64,000 nt of DNA from Gracilimonas sediminicola (GTDB taxonomy: Bacteria > Bacteroidota > Rhodothermia > Balneolales > Balneolaceae). Shown piece after piece: positions 15,758 through 24,258 of the stretch. Numbering within the stretch: position 1 is the first letter of the stretch; the number at the start of each line of letters is the position of its first letter. Both the position numbers and the translations under genes were made by a program. Below the pieces are notes generated by a model. It ran no database searches, was not told the origin of the DNA, and was given only the letters and a program-made list of their open reading frames with translations. The stretch is from positions 1,804,001 to 1,868,000 of the forward strand of contig NZ_JANDBC010000001.1 in assembly GCF_024320785.1 (NCBI RefSeq), given 5' to 3'.

Positions 15758-17467
15758 CTAAATTTGGCGAAAAACCTCAAATGCCAGCCACCAATTCAGC
15801 TGATGGGCTAAGTCTTTATTGTTGTCATCATAAAAGCCGGTAATTAATTGATCGATTTTTCTATGGTCATAGGCTGAAAACTCTTTAGCTGATTGAGAGT
15901 TATGAAGGTCGCGGATGTATTCTTCCATAGTCATCAGGAAGTCAATGGTTTGTGGGCTTTCGTGCTTCATCCCAAGTTTTTGTTTTATTCTCATCCATAT
16001 CGCCGAGGTGTAGTCTTTCATCCAATATGGATAGGAGTAATCTCCTTTTATGAGAGGGGCGCTCTGGAGTTTGGAGGCGTTTCTTTTAATAAAAGATCGA
16101 AAAACCCGAGCATTCTTACGGTCCTTAACGGGTAAATTGAGAGCGAACTCGATTAAATCGGGCTGTAAAAAAGGCATGTAATTGAGCAGCTCATTATCAG
16201 AGCGAGCTTGCTCGGGGCCTGCCGCATTTGGTACTCGAGTCCTAACAGTAAATAAGTCCAGCCAGTTTTCTATACCGATTTCAGTGATATCCGGCATGGC
16301 ATCGATTTCTTCCTGAAGTTCCTCTTTTAAACCTGAAATCATCGAGTTATTGCATTCTTCAGTAAAGATGTCGGACCGATCCAGCCGCAAAAAGGGAATC
16401 AAAGCCGGAATGTCTTTTTTTAGTAAGGCGGTTTTGGCTCTTAAGAGTATGTTGTTCATGAAGCGGCGCCTGGCTATCTCTCCAAAACCTCCATCTATTA
16501 CTGAAAAACCTAAATCCTGAATTTTCTTATATGCTTGAAATCCTACAAAATGTGAAGGGGTTGATGTTAACATAGTTTGCCCGATAAAATCAGGAAGTAG
16601 GTCTTCGATTTCTTTGGCTTCAGGAATCCTTTCCTCAAAAACGTAATGTTCTTTGTTATAAAAACTGTTTAATAAAGTTGCGGTTTTTAAATCCGGGTGT
16701 CTTGCTTCGCCAAAGGTATGTGTGGTCCAATTTGAATTTGATTGCTGAAGAAGGATAGCAAAAAGGGTTCGTGAGTCCAGCCCACCTGAGAGTCCTAAAG
16801 AGAGAGGTTGTCCTTGTTTTAAAGGCAGAGTGCTGAAATTCGACAAAGCATTTATGAAGCTTTGAGGGTTGACTTCTCTATGGCTATGACTCCATCTGTT
16901 ATTTGAAATCGATACTCTTTCTGGATTTATAGTGGCATGACCACCCTGAGAAATACGTTCAACACCCTCTATAAAACTACCGTTAGAAAACTGGTTAATG
17001 GCCAGCCAGCGACTACCAAATTTTTCACAATTGATGGCGGTATGTGGAATGAGTTTTTTAATCCAGTCGAGCCTGGTAGAAAAAAGAACAAAATCTTTTG
17101 CCTGGTGAATAAACACATTCCGGATTCCCAGCTGGTCGGTGATCAATTCGGTCGTCTGATCATTCCACCGGCAGACCGAAAAATGACCATTAATTTGATG
17201 AAGATGATTAACTCCTTTCCCAATGGCCTGATCCCAATCATCTAAATCGTATAACTTAGGCTTTTCATCGTTCGAAATGCCGATACCGGATGCTACCCAC
17301 CCGGCCTGCTGATCTTCATCCAATTGGTAATGAGTGGTTTGATGATGACCTCCGGCAAGCAAGAAAAAGGACTCAGTCTCTACATTAAAGTCATTGCTTG
17401 AAGTAAGCGAAAGAATTGAATTCTTTAGTGATTGGTCACGACCTGCTATGCCAATAAACCAACCCAT
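15758..17467 (-). CDS. asparagine-synthetase-like protein lacking the glutaminase cysteine
   Basis: The 569-residue protein has the two-domain AsnB layout: an N-terminal Ntn-glutaminase-like domain (about 1-180) and a C-terminal ATP-pyrophosphatase domain with LSLGLSGGLDSRTL (about 222-235), VIDGGFGEIARRRF and PFLQPDLIEFALNLP. The start is MGWFIGIAG, so the catalytic Cys2 that glutamine-using enzymes need is absent; it cannot use glutamine in the normal way. It may form an amide bond with free ammonia or with another amine. Lasso cyclases share these features, but no leader peptidase or precursor is near. Its ATG overlaps the TPR lipoprotein stop by one base. Confidence 0.8.
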   Translation of the reverse strand: MGWFIGIAGRDQSLKNSILSLTSSNDFNVETESFFLLAGGHHQTTHYQLDEDQQAGWVASGIGISNDEKPKLYDLDDWDQAIGKGVNHLHQINGHFSVCRWNDQTTELITDQLGIRNVFIHQAKDFVLFSTRLDWIKKLIPHTAINCEKFGSRWLAINQFSNGSFIEGVERISQGGHATINPERVSISNNRWSHSHREVNPQSFINALSNFSTLPLKQGQPLSLGLSGGLDSRTLFAILLQQSNSNWTTHTFGEARHPDLKTATLLNSFYNKEHYVFEERIPEAKEIEDLLPDFIGQTMLTSTPSHFVGFQAYKKIQDLGFSVIDGGFGEIARRRFMNNILLRAKTALLKKDIPALIPFLRLDRSDIFTEECNNSMISGLKEELQEEIDAMPDITEIGIENWLDLFTVRTRVPNAAGPEQARSDNELLNYMPFLQPDLIEFALNLPVKDRKNARVFRSFIKRNASKLQSAPLIKGDYSYPYWMKDYTSAIWMRIKQKLGMKHESPQTIDFLMTMEEYIRDLHNSQSAKEFSAYDHRKIDQLITGFYDDNNKDLAHQLNWWLAFEVFRQI

Positions 17468-18402
17468 TAACTTTGCGCCAACTCAGCCTCGCTGGCAATG
17501 TACCCGAAGGCTGCCCAGTTGCCGGCTTCATACACTCCCTGCCAGATTTCTTTGGCTCTTTCTCCCCTGCCGTTGATGTGGTGCCAGAAACCAAGCCCGT
17601 AACCTAATGTAGCATTGTCAAGTTCGGAGTTCTCTTCGGTGATGATTTCATCCGGAGAAAACACACCTTTGAATACCATCAACAACTCATGGTAGCTGGT
17701 GTTTTCAATCAGTTCCATATCCGGTGAAACTTGCTCGAGTAATGCCCCGGCTTTCGCATCCCGGCCTAATTTTCGCAGGGTCATATATTTCCAGTATAAA
17801 AAAGCCACGCGCATGTCTGTATTATCGGAAACCTGAAGTCCATTTTCGTAAGCCAGGTTAGCCTGATCGTATTCTCCTTTAAGATAATGAGCCAATCCTA
17901 AGTGATACCAGGTATTGGTTTGGAGAGAGCTGAGCGGAATGTTTTGCTCATTGGGTAAGCCATCTTTTTCAGTGATATCGGGCTGACCTTCAAAAAGCTT
18001 TGCAGCTTGCTGAAAATCATCGATGGCTAAATCAAAAGCCCGGAGAGTGATGTATCTGTGCCCGCGGTGCCGGTACAATCTCGGTTTATCAGGAAACTGA
18101 TTAATGGCATCGGTAAAAAGCTGAACAGCCTGGCGGTAATCTCCGGCATAGGCAGTTTTCCGGGCTTCCCAAATCATGTGATCCACCATCCGGTCTTCCT
18201 GATAAGTCAACTTACTCAGCGAATCAATCCGAATTAAATATCGCTGGGGAATCGCCTGAATGTCGGTCTTCAGCGTATCGCCCAACAAAGAAATGGATTG
18301 AACTGAAATTGGGAGAGACTCAAAATCCGGTTGCTTTTTTTCGGGCTGACAGGAAATTAGAAGAAATGATAAAATCAGGAAAACCGGAATGAGAGACTTC
18401 AT
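17467..18402 (-). CDS. TPR lipoprotein
   Basis: The 311-residue protein starts with a lipoprotein signal (ILSFLLISCQ, cysteine about residue 18). TPR-like hairpins run from about residue 80 to 230, for example AYAGDYRQAVQLFTDAINQF, ITLRAFDLAIDDFQQAAKLF and YLKGEYDQANLAYENGLQ. The C-terminal part (ATLGYGLGFWHHINGRGERAKEIW) may be one more repeat. It is probably anchored in the periplasm-facing membrane. It is translationally coupled to the asparagine-synthetase-like gene, which is puzzling because the partner should be cytoplasmic. Function unknown. Confidence 0.82.
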   Translation of the reverse strand: MKSLIPVFLILSFLLISCQPEKKQPDFESLPISVQSISLLGDTLKTDIQAIPQRYLIRIDSLSKLTYQEDRMVDHMIWEARKTAYAGDYRQAVQLFTDAINQFPDKPRLYRHRGHRYITLRAFDLAIDDFQQAAKLFEGQPDITEKDGLPNEQNIPLSSLQTNTWYHLGLAHYLKGEYDQANLAYENGLQVSDNTDMRVAFLYWKYMTLRKLGRDAKAGALLEQVSPDMELIENTSYHELLMVFKGVFSPDEIITEENSELDNATLGYGLGFWHHINGRGERAKEIWQGVYEAGNWAAFGYIASEAELAQS

Positions 18403-18513
18403 AACTATTGGGTTAATTCAGGAATGATGATGACGGGAATATATTGTTTTGGAAGCATTTTTAAAGAACCTGGCGAAAATTCGCTCCGACGCAGAGCGAT
18501 CAGAGCGAGGCGT

Positions 18514-18563
18514 GGAGTTAGGATTAGTGATCGGAGTTAGGGTTGGAATTAGGATTAGTGATC
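18514..18563. repeat. short tandem-like repeat
   Basis: GGAGTTAGGATTAGTGATC and GGAATTAGGATTAGTGATC, 31 bases apart start to start, with a partial third unit (GGAGTTAGGG) between them. They lie in the gap between smc and the TPR lipoprotein gene. No known role. Confidence 0.6.
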
Positions 18564-18585
18564 TGCTGCAAACCAACTAAACTTC

Positions 18586-18605
18586 AACATTCAATATTGA
18601 ATGTT
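18586..18605. terminator. palindrome after smc, possible terminator
   Basis: AACATTCAATATTGAATGTT is a perfect 20-base palindrome just beyond the smc stop; part of it (TTCAATATT) recurs a few bases closer to smc. It is AT-rich with no T run on the minus strand, so terminator function is uncertain. Confidence 0.35.
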
Positions 18606-18620
18606 CATTATTCAATATTC

Positions 18621-21600
18621 TCAGAGCACGTCTTCCACTTCGTCCAGCTTTACGCCCACCAAGCGACTAACACCTGTAGTTGGCATCGTAACCCCGTACA
18701 TCATTTCGGCTTTGCTCATGGTCTTTTTGTTGTGGGTGATGATGATAAACTGAGTGTCTTCACTGAATTCTTTGATCATTTTGGCAAAGCGTTCGATGTT
18801 GGCGTCATCAAGCGGAGCGTCCACCTCATCCAATACACAAAACGGAGAAGGCTTCACCAGGTAAATGGCAAATAGAAGGGCGATGGCGGTCAGCGTTTTC
18901 TCCCCACCGGAGAGCTGTGAAATGCCGGATGGTCGCTTACCGCGCGGCTGTGCCTTAATTTCGATACGGGCTTCCAGCGGGTCTTCCACATCCTGCTCAA
19001 TTAAAAGATCACAATAATCATCGGCTTCAAACAGGGTTTTGAAAACTTTCTGAAAGTTTACCCGAATTCTCTCAAAGGTCTTATTGAAGCGCTCGGTAGC
19101 CGTTTCGTTAATCTCATCGATGGTTTCGAGCAGCTGTTCTTCGGCTTCTTCCAAGTCCTGGATTTGTTCTTCGTAGAAATCCAGCCGCTCTTTCTCCTCT
19201 TTATATTCTTCGATGGCCAGAGGGTTCACTTCGCCGATACTATTCAGCTTCTGCTTCAACCAGCTGATACGCTCCTTCACTTCCTCGGGGGTCTTGTCTT
19301 CCGGCATTTCAGCGCCTTCAATCTGCTTCATCAGGATGCCATAGGTTTCCCAGATATGGTCTGATAAAGCCTGGCTTTGCATCTCCATTTTTTCCCGGGC
19401 CATATCCAGATGATGCACCAGCTCCATGTTCACCTCTTTGCGGCGTCGGACTTCCTTCAGCTCTTTCTCAATCTCGTTGATTTTTCCGCGCTGTTTGGCG
19501 GCGGCCTCTTCCTCTTTTTCCAGCTCTTCATCGGCTTTTTTCTTAGCCTCGGCATTCTTTTCAATGTTGGATTGCAGCTCTTTAATGCGGGCACTCAGCG
19601 TATCGATTTCCTCCTTACTCTCTTCGGTCATAGAGGTTCGGTTTTTGATCCGCTTCTCTACATTCTCAATTCCGGTCTCTGCCCGCTGAACTTCTTTTTC
19701 CAGGTTCTCCACTTTGTTGCGAAGGTCCTGATGTTTCAGCTGAGTATCGTTATAGCGGCTTTGAGCAATAGACCGTTCGTCTTCCAAAGTCTCGAGCAGG
19801 TCTTTCTTTTCCTGCTGTTGTTCATCCAGCTCCAGCATTTTCTGCTGCAGTTCCTTTTGCTTGGGCTGAATGGAATCGAGTTCTTCCTGGGCGGTGCCTT
19901 CGCTGCTTTTCAGGTTGTCTTTACGGTTAACAAGTTCCCCGATATTCTTCTGATATACCTGAATTTTTGAGCTCAGGCTGTGTTGCTGCTGTTCCAGCCG
20001 GCGGACTTCCTGCTCTTTTTCCTTCAATGATTTGCTGAGCTCGCCTATATCCAGCTTCTCGTATTTCTCAACAATCTGTTGCAGGTAATCTTCCAGCTTG
20101 GAGATTTCTTTAGTGGTCTTGGTCTCTTCTTTTTCGAGCTTCTCAATTTTGTCTTTCAGCCCAACACGGATTCCGGCATTCTTGCTCTTACTTCCACTCT
20201 GGAAAAAACGGGAATTGGTAACCACTTCACCATCAAAAGTAACACCCACCAGTTCAGTATCTTTTTTGGTGGCGGAATAAGCGTCTTCTACCGAATCAAA
20301 AACCTTGGCATTACCCAACAGTAGTTGCTTCAGCGCCGAATATTCCCGTTTAGACTTCACCTCATCAAATAAGCTGCCATCTTTAACGGGGTAAGTGGCT
20401 GAAAGCTGGTCGAGCGGAATGAAGGTGGCGCGACCTTTATCATTTTCTTTCAGAATTTTAGCCGCTCGCTTGGCTTCATCCAAGGTTTTGACAACCACGA
20501 AATTCAGCACATCACCCAAAACGGCTTCAAGTGCTACCGCATGCTTTTCATCGGTATTGAAAATCTCAGAGACCGTGGTCATATCCTTAAAGTCGAACCG
20601 GTGATTTTCAATCAGGAACTTTACACTTCCCGGGAAGGCTTCGTTCGAGCTGGCAAGGTCGTTCATCAGCCGGATCTCAGACTCCAGCGACTCTTTTTTA
20701 CTCTGAAGGGTACGGAGCTCGTCTTTAATCTCATTCTGTTTTTCGGCAAATTGCTCACGTTTCTCACGGGCCGACTCTAACTCTTCTTCCAGCTCATCCC
20801 GTTCAACAACCAACGTCTCAAGCTTTTTCTCAATCAGCCCCTGCTCGCCGTTCATATTGTCGATCTCATCATTCAGATCCACAATCTCATCGTTGATGCG
20901 CTCCAGGTCACCTTCGGTATTTTCCAGGCGGCTTTCAATTTTGATGCGCTTGGTTTGAAGCTGATTCAGCTCATTATTTGTGGCGCTGATCTGAACCTCA
21001 ATTTCATACAACTCAGACCGTTCGCGGTTGTACTGCTGCTGAATCTGTCCGTATTTCTTTTTGGAATCCTCGAGGGCCTTCTCCGACTTCTCCAGGTCAT
21101 CATCAAACGATTCCAGCTTCTTCCGGCTCGAATCAAGCAGCTCATTCAGTTCCTTTAAGTCCTTTTTGCCCTGCTCAATGTCTTTGGCATATTCCGCAAT
21201 CACCTTCTTTTCGTTCTCAATCTTCTCTTTGGTGATGCGAAGGTTGGTATCAGCCTCGCGAATGGCATTGTGCAACTGACTTACCCGGCGCTGAGCTTCA
21301 GCTTGCTGTTTTTCCTTTTCGATGAGTTCTGCCCGGGCTTTTTCATCAGCCTCTTCCAGCTCCTCCATCGACTTATTGATATCCTTCTTTTCCTTATCCG
21401 CATTGGTAATGCGTTCCTGCAGAGGCTCCAGCTCAGATTTAATTTTGTTGAACTCGTGCAGCGTTACCGCTTTGTCTTTAATTTCGAGTTCATCCTTATA
21501 AACCTTGGCTTTCTCTGCCTTTTCGGCCTGAATTTCGAGCGAACGGGCTTTCTTGCGGAGCTCAACCAGCAGGTCATCAACCCGTTGCAAATCCTTTCTG

Positions 21601-22151
21601 GTCGATTCCAGCTTTCGAATCGTTTTCTTACGCTGATCTTTGTATTTGGTAACTCCGGCGGCCTCCTCAAACAAGCGGCGGCGGTCGTTGTTCTTGTCGT
21701 TCAGGATTTCCTCAACCATCTTCAACTCAATCACCGAATAGGCATCTGAGCCCATCCCGGTATCCATGAACAACTCCATAATATCCTTAAGCCGGCAGGA
21801 GGTATTGTTGATCAGGTACTCACTGTCTCCAGAGCGGTACAACCTACGGGTAATGGTCACCTCACTGTATTCGATAGGGAGAATGCCTTTGTCATTCACA
21901 AAAGTCAGCGAAACCTCAGCCATCCCCAGAGCTTTCTTTTGAGCGGTTCCGTTAAAAATCACATTCGCCATGGCCGAAGAGCGCAGCAAAGAAGGGCGCT
22001 GTTCACCCAGAACCCATCTCAGGGCATCTACAATATTGGATTTACCACAGCCATTGGGGCCTACGATAGAGGTAATCCCGCTGTCAAACTTCACTTTTGT
22101 TTTGTGAGCAAAGCTTTTAAATCCCTGAAGATCAAGTTCGGATATATACAT
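18621..22151 (-). CDS. smc: chromosome partition protein SMC
   Basis: The 1176-residue protein is of normal length for bacterial SMC, the ATPase that organises and segregates the chromosome with ScpA/ScpB. Walker A is SIVGPNGCGKSNIVDALRWV (about residues 28-47). Two long coiled coils flank a hinge at about 515-640, with PGSVKFLIENH and GDVLNFVVVKTLDEAK. The C-terminal head has the ABC signature QLSGGEKTLTAIALLFAIY and the Walker B segment PFCVLDEVDAPLDDANI. All ATPase elements look intact. It is preceded by a four-helix-bundle gene and frr on the same strand. Confidence 0.97.
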   Translation of the reverse strand: MYISELDLQGFKSFAHKTKVKFDSGITSIVGPNGCGKSNIVDALRWVLGEQRPSLLRSSAMANVIFNGTAQKKALGMAEVSLTFVNDKGILPIEYSEVTITRRLYRSGDSEYLINNTSCRLKDIMELFMDTGMGSDAYSVIELKMVEEILNDKNNDRRRLFEEAAGVTKYKDQRKKTIRKLESTRKDLQRVDDLLVELRKKARSLEIQAEKAEKAKVYKDELEIKDKAVTLHEFNKIKSELEPLQERITNADKEKKDINKSMEELEEADEKARAELIEKEKQQAEAQRRVSQLHNAIREADTNLRITKEKIENEKKVIAEYAKDIEQGKKDLKELNELLDSSRKKLESFDDDLEKSEKALEDSKKKYGQIQQQYNRERSELYEIEVQISATNNELNQLQTKRIKIESRLENTEGDLERINDEIVDLNDEIDNMNGEQGLIEKKLETLVVERDELEEELESAREKREQFAEKQNEIKDELRTLQSKKESLESEIRLMNDLASSNEAFPGSVKFLIENHRFDFKDMTTVSEIFNTDEKHAVALEAVLGDVLNFVVVKTLDEAKRAAKILKENDKGRATFIPLDQLSATYPVKDGSLFDEVKSKREYSALKQLLLGNAKVFDSVEDAYSATKKDTELVGVTFDGEVVTNSRFFQSGSKSKNAGIRVGLKDKIEKLEKEETKTTKEISKLEDYLQQIVEKYEKLDIGELSKSLKEKEQEVRRLEQQQHSLSSKIQVYQKNIGELVNRKDNLKSSEGTAQEELDSIQPKQKELQQKMLELDEQQQEKKDLLETLEDERSIAQSRYNDTQLKHQDLRNKVENLEKEVQRAETGIENVEKRIKNRTSMTEESKEEIDTLSARIKELQSNIEKNAEAKKKADEELEKEEEAAAKQRGKINEIEKELKEVRRRKEVNMELVHHLDMAREKMEMQSQALSDHIWETYGILMKQIEGAEMPEDKTPEEVKERISWLKQKLNSIGEVNPLAIEEYKEEKERLDFYEEQIQDLEEAEEQLLETIDEINETATERFNKTFERIRVNFQKVFKTLFEADDYCDLLIEQDVEDPLEARIEIKAQPRGKRPSGISQLSGGEKTLTAIALLFAIYLVKPSPFCVLDEVDAPLDDANIERFAKMIKEFSEDTQFIIITHNKKTMSKAEMMYGVTMPTTGVSRLVGVKLDEVEDVL

Positions 22152-22195
22152 TTATGGGTTGCGGGCTGTGTGTTGCGAGTTGCGGATTGTATGTT
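22152..22195. repeat. GTTGCGG-type short repeats beside the four-helix-bundle gene
   Basis: Between smc and the four-helix-bundle gene the words GTTGCGGG, GTTGCGAG and TTGCGGAT occur in a row. On the far side of the gene, 22562-22597, related inverted words occur (CCCGCAACGCG, CTCGCATCCCGA). Such low-complexity flanks suggest insertion of the gene as a unit. Confidence 0.4.
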
Positions 22196-22561
22196 TTAAG
22201 TTTGCCAGCTTGTTTCAACGTATTTGATAAAGCTGTTCAATTTTCGGCCTAAAGTATCATATTTATTAATCAAACCAGTCAATGGTTCTTTAGAAAAGTG
22301 TATGTCACTGATCATGTTTAATTGTGAAATGGTTTCATCGCAGGAAGAATGAGCAAAAATCAGGAATCGAACAAATTCATCTTTATAACGCCTTCTTCCG
22401 AAACCTTCAGCTATGTTGTCTTTTATGCTTTTTGATGATCTTCTTATTTGGCTTCCCTGTTCGTAAAGCTCGTACTTAGGTAACTTCATAGACATCTTAT
22501 GAATTTCAATAGCTAATTCATAAGCAAGCTGATAAACCTCTAAGTCTGTATAACTTTTCAT
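22196..22561 (-). CDS. four-helix-bundle protein (23S rRNA intervening-sequence / S23 family)
   Basis: A 121-residue all-helical protein with the family hallmarks: DLEVYQLAYELAIEIH at the start, QGSQIRRSSKSIKDNIAEGFGRR in the middle and RFLIFAHSSCDETISQL after it. Members were first seen encoded in intervening sequences of 23S rRNA, but most, like this one, stand alone between unrelated genes. The biochemical role is not known. It separates frr from smc and is flanked by GTTGCGG-type words, which hints that it was inserted. Confidence 0.85.
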   Translation of the reverse strand: MKSYTDLEVYQLAYELAIEIHKMSMKLPKYELYEQGSQIRRSSKSIKDNIAEGFGRRRYKDEFVRFLIFAHSSCDETISQLNMISDIHFSKEPLTGLINKYDTLGRKLNSFIKYVETSWQT

Positions 22562-22597
22562 AAATCCCGCAACGCGAAACTCGCATCCCGAGTCTCG

Positions 22598-23167
22598 TTA
22601 AACCGTCATTATTTCTTTTTCTTTTTTCTCGAGGAGTTCGTCAACTTTGGCGGTGTATTTATCGGTGAGGCTTTGCACTTCATCTTCGGCCTCGTACTTG
22701 GAGTCTTCGGAAAGGGATTCGCTCTCTACTTTTTTCTTGATGGCGTCGTTGGCGTCCCGGCGGGTGTTACGGATACTGATTTTCGCTTTTTCAGCAATAT
22801 CCTTAGAGTGCTTAACCAGTTCTTTACGTCGTTCTTCAGTGAGTACCGGAAGGGGAATCAAAATGCGTTCGCCGTCATTATTGGGATTCAGCCCAAGTCC
22901 GGCCGACATAATGGCTTTTTCGATGTCTTCCATACTGGATTTATCATAAGGCTGAACAACCAGAAGTCGGGCTTCCGGGGCGCTTACATTGGCCAGCTGC
23001 TGCAGGGGTGTTTGTGAACCGTAGTATTCAACTTTAATACCCTCAAGTAGAGCAGGATTGGCTTTTCCGGCACGTACGTGAGAAAGTTCCTTTTTGAAGT
23101 AAGCGGTGGCTTCATCCATGTTGATTTCAGCTTCATCGATGATTTCCTGTAATTCTTCCGATATCAT
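22598..23167 (-). CDS. frr: ribosome recycling factor
   Basis: The 189-residue protein splits post-termination ribosomes together with EF-G. Typical segments are present: SHVRAGKANPALLEGIKVEYYG near the start, NVSAPEARLLVVQPYD, AIMSAGLGLNPNNDGERILIPLP, LTEERRKELVKHSKDIAEKAK and RNTRRDANDAIKK. Length is normal for the family. pyrH, its usual neighbour in many bacteria, is not next to it here. It may be transcribed with the two genes downstream. Confidence 0.97.
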   Translation of the reverse strand: MISEELQEIIDEAEINMDEATAYFKKELSHVRAGKANPALLEGIKVEYYGSQTPLQQLANVSAPEARLLVVQPYDKSSMEDIEKAIMSAGLGLNPNNDGERILIPLPVLTEERRKELVKHSKDIAEKAKISIRNTRRDANDAIKKKVESESLSEDSKYEAEDEVQSLTDKYTAKVDELLEKKEKEIMTV

Positions 23168-23359
23168 AAGGCCAAGACTTTTATTTATGCTGATTGACTA
23201 ACTTTGCGAAGTTAATAAAATCAGAACTGAGGACAAACCCCGAAGAACATTGAGTATCGAATAGTAAGAGTTAAGTGGCAGAGTGCGAAAGTGATATAAA
23301 GTTTTCTGTAAGGAATTGGTTTTGTCTTGCTCTTACTTAGTAGGAAATTTTTTTGAGCC

Positions 23360-23374
23360 AGACCTAATAGGTCT
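23360..23374. repeat. perfect palindrome upstream of the tyrosine transposase
   Basis: AGACCTAATAGGTCT, two perfect 7-base arms around one base, 20 bases before the transposase start. RAYT enzymes act on short palindromes near their genes, so this may be a recognition site or a REP remnant. Confidence 0.5.
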
Positions 23375-23393
23375 AAATAGTAACGAATCACTC

Positions 23394-24032
23394 ATGTCAG
23401 CAAAATCAATTTTATTACAATCGGGGAGAACCTATCACATTTGGACTCACGCCAATGGGGATGATAACTTTTTCCGCTGCAAAGATAATTACCATTATTT
23501 CTTAAAAAAGTATCGCCTCCACGTGCATCCCGTTGTTGATACCTTTGCTTATTGCTTGATGCCAAACCACTTTCATTTTATGGTGCGTGTCAAAAGCGAG
23601 GATGAGATCCTGGATTTTGTAAGAAAGAAGAAAAAGAAGCCAAACTTTCAAGGTTTCCAAAACCTTGAAGGTTTGAGTAAAGCTATCAGTCAGCAGTTCT
23701 CTAACCTTTTTAACGCCTATACAAAAGCCTACAACAAAAAATACGATCGAAAGGGAAGTCTATTTATGTCAAACTTCAGGCGTAAGCTTATTGAATCAGA
23801 CGAGTACTTCGTTCGACTCTTCGTCTATATCCACAACAACCCCATTCATCACGGGTTCACCGATGACCTAAACGACTGGCCCTTTAGCAGCTGGCATGCA
23901 TATATAAGCAAGAAACGAACGGGCATCCGGACGGAAGAAGCCTTGGAATGGTTTGGGGATATAGACAGTCTTAAAGCTATTCACCGTAAATGCGGATATT
24001 TGAAAAGAGGAGTTTTACTTGAGGAGGGTTAA
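23394..24032 (+). CDS. REP-associated tyrosine transposase (RAYT, Y1/HUH type)
   Basis: The 212-residue protein is an IS200-like single-strand nuclease. The HUH-type motif is HFH at residues 59-61 in LMPNHFHFMV, and the catalytic tyrosine should be among those in NLFNAYTKAYNKKYDRKGSLF (residues 105-124). YIHNNPIHHG and WPFSSWHAY are family signatures. Start at ATG 23394, because translation upstream of it shows no family sequence. RAYTs are single-copy domesticated transposases linked to REP palindromes. A palindrome lies inside this gene at codons 83-95 and another upstream. Confidence 0.92.
   Translation: MSAKSILLQSGRTYHIWTHANGDDNFFRCKDNYHYFLKKYRLHVHPVVDTFAYCLMPNHFHFMVRVKSEDEILDFVRKKKKKPNFQGFQNLEGLSKAISQQFSNLFNAYTKAYNKKYDRKGSLFMSNFRRKLIESDEYFVRLFVYIHNNPIHHGFTDDLNDWPFSSWHAYISKKRTGIRTEEALEWFGDIDSLKAIHRKCGYLKRGVLLEEG
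23641..23675. repeat. near-perfect palindrome inside the transposase gene
   Basis: Two 16-base arms, reading CAAACTTTCAAGGTTT on the left and AAACCTTGAAGGTTTG on the right, with one mismatch pair around a 3-base centre. It is in frame and encodes a repetitive segment (PNFQGFQNLEGLS) between the HUH motif and the catalytic tyrosine helix. Confidence 0.8.
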
Positions 24033-24258
24033 AAAGCTGCTGCAGCAAAATTTGGAGCAATATGGGTAGAAATGTTCTCAACTCAAATCGTTCTTTAGCA
24101 GGTATAAAATAATCAAGATGTATGCAGCTGCTGAAAAAGCGCTTTTCTCATTTTTAAATGAACGATACTTATTTTGAACTAATTGGAATTATCCTGAACT
24201 TTAGTGTCCGTTTAATTTTCCTTAAAACCGCCTTACAGGCAGTAAAACAAAAGAATTT

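Noticed and set aside
15758-18402. Lasso-peptide or other RiPP cluster around the AsnB-like gene
   Set aside because: No leader peptidase, RiPP recognition element or short precursor gene is visible on either side.
19377-21749. Several long phenylalanine/leucine-rich frames on the plus strand
   Set aside because: They are antisense to the glutamate/lysine-rich coiled coils of smc; composition is the expected mirror effect.
23316-23393. Longer start for the tyrosine transposase
   Set aside because: The extra 26 residues match nothing in the family and run through the upstream palindrome; ATG at 23394 gives the normal N-terminus.
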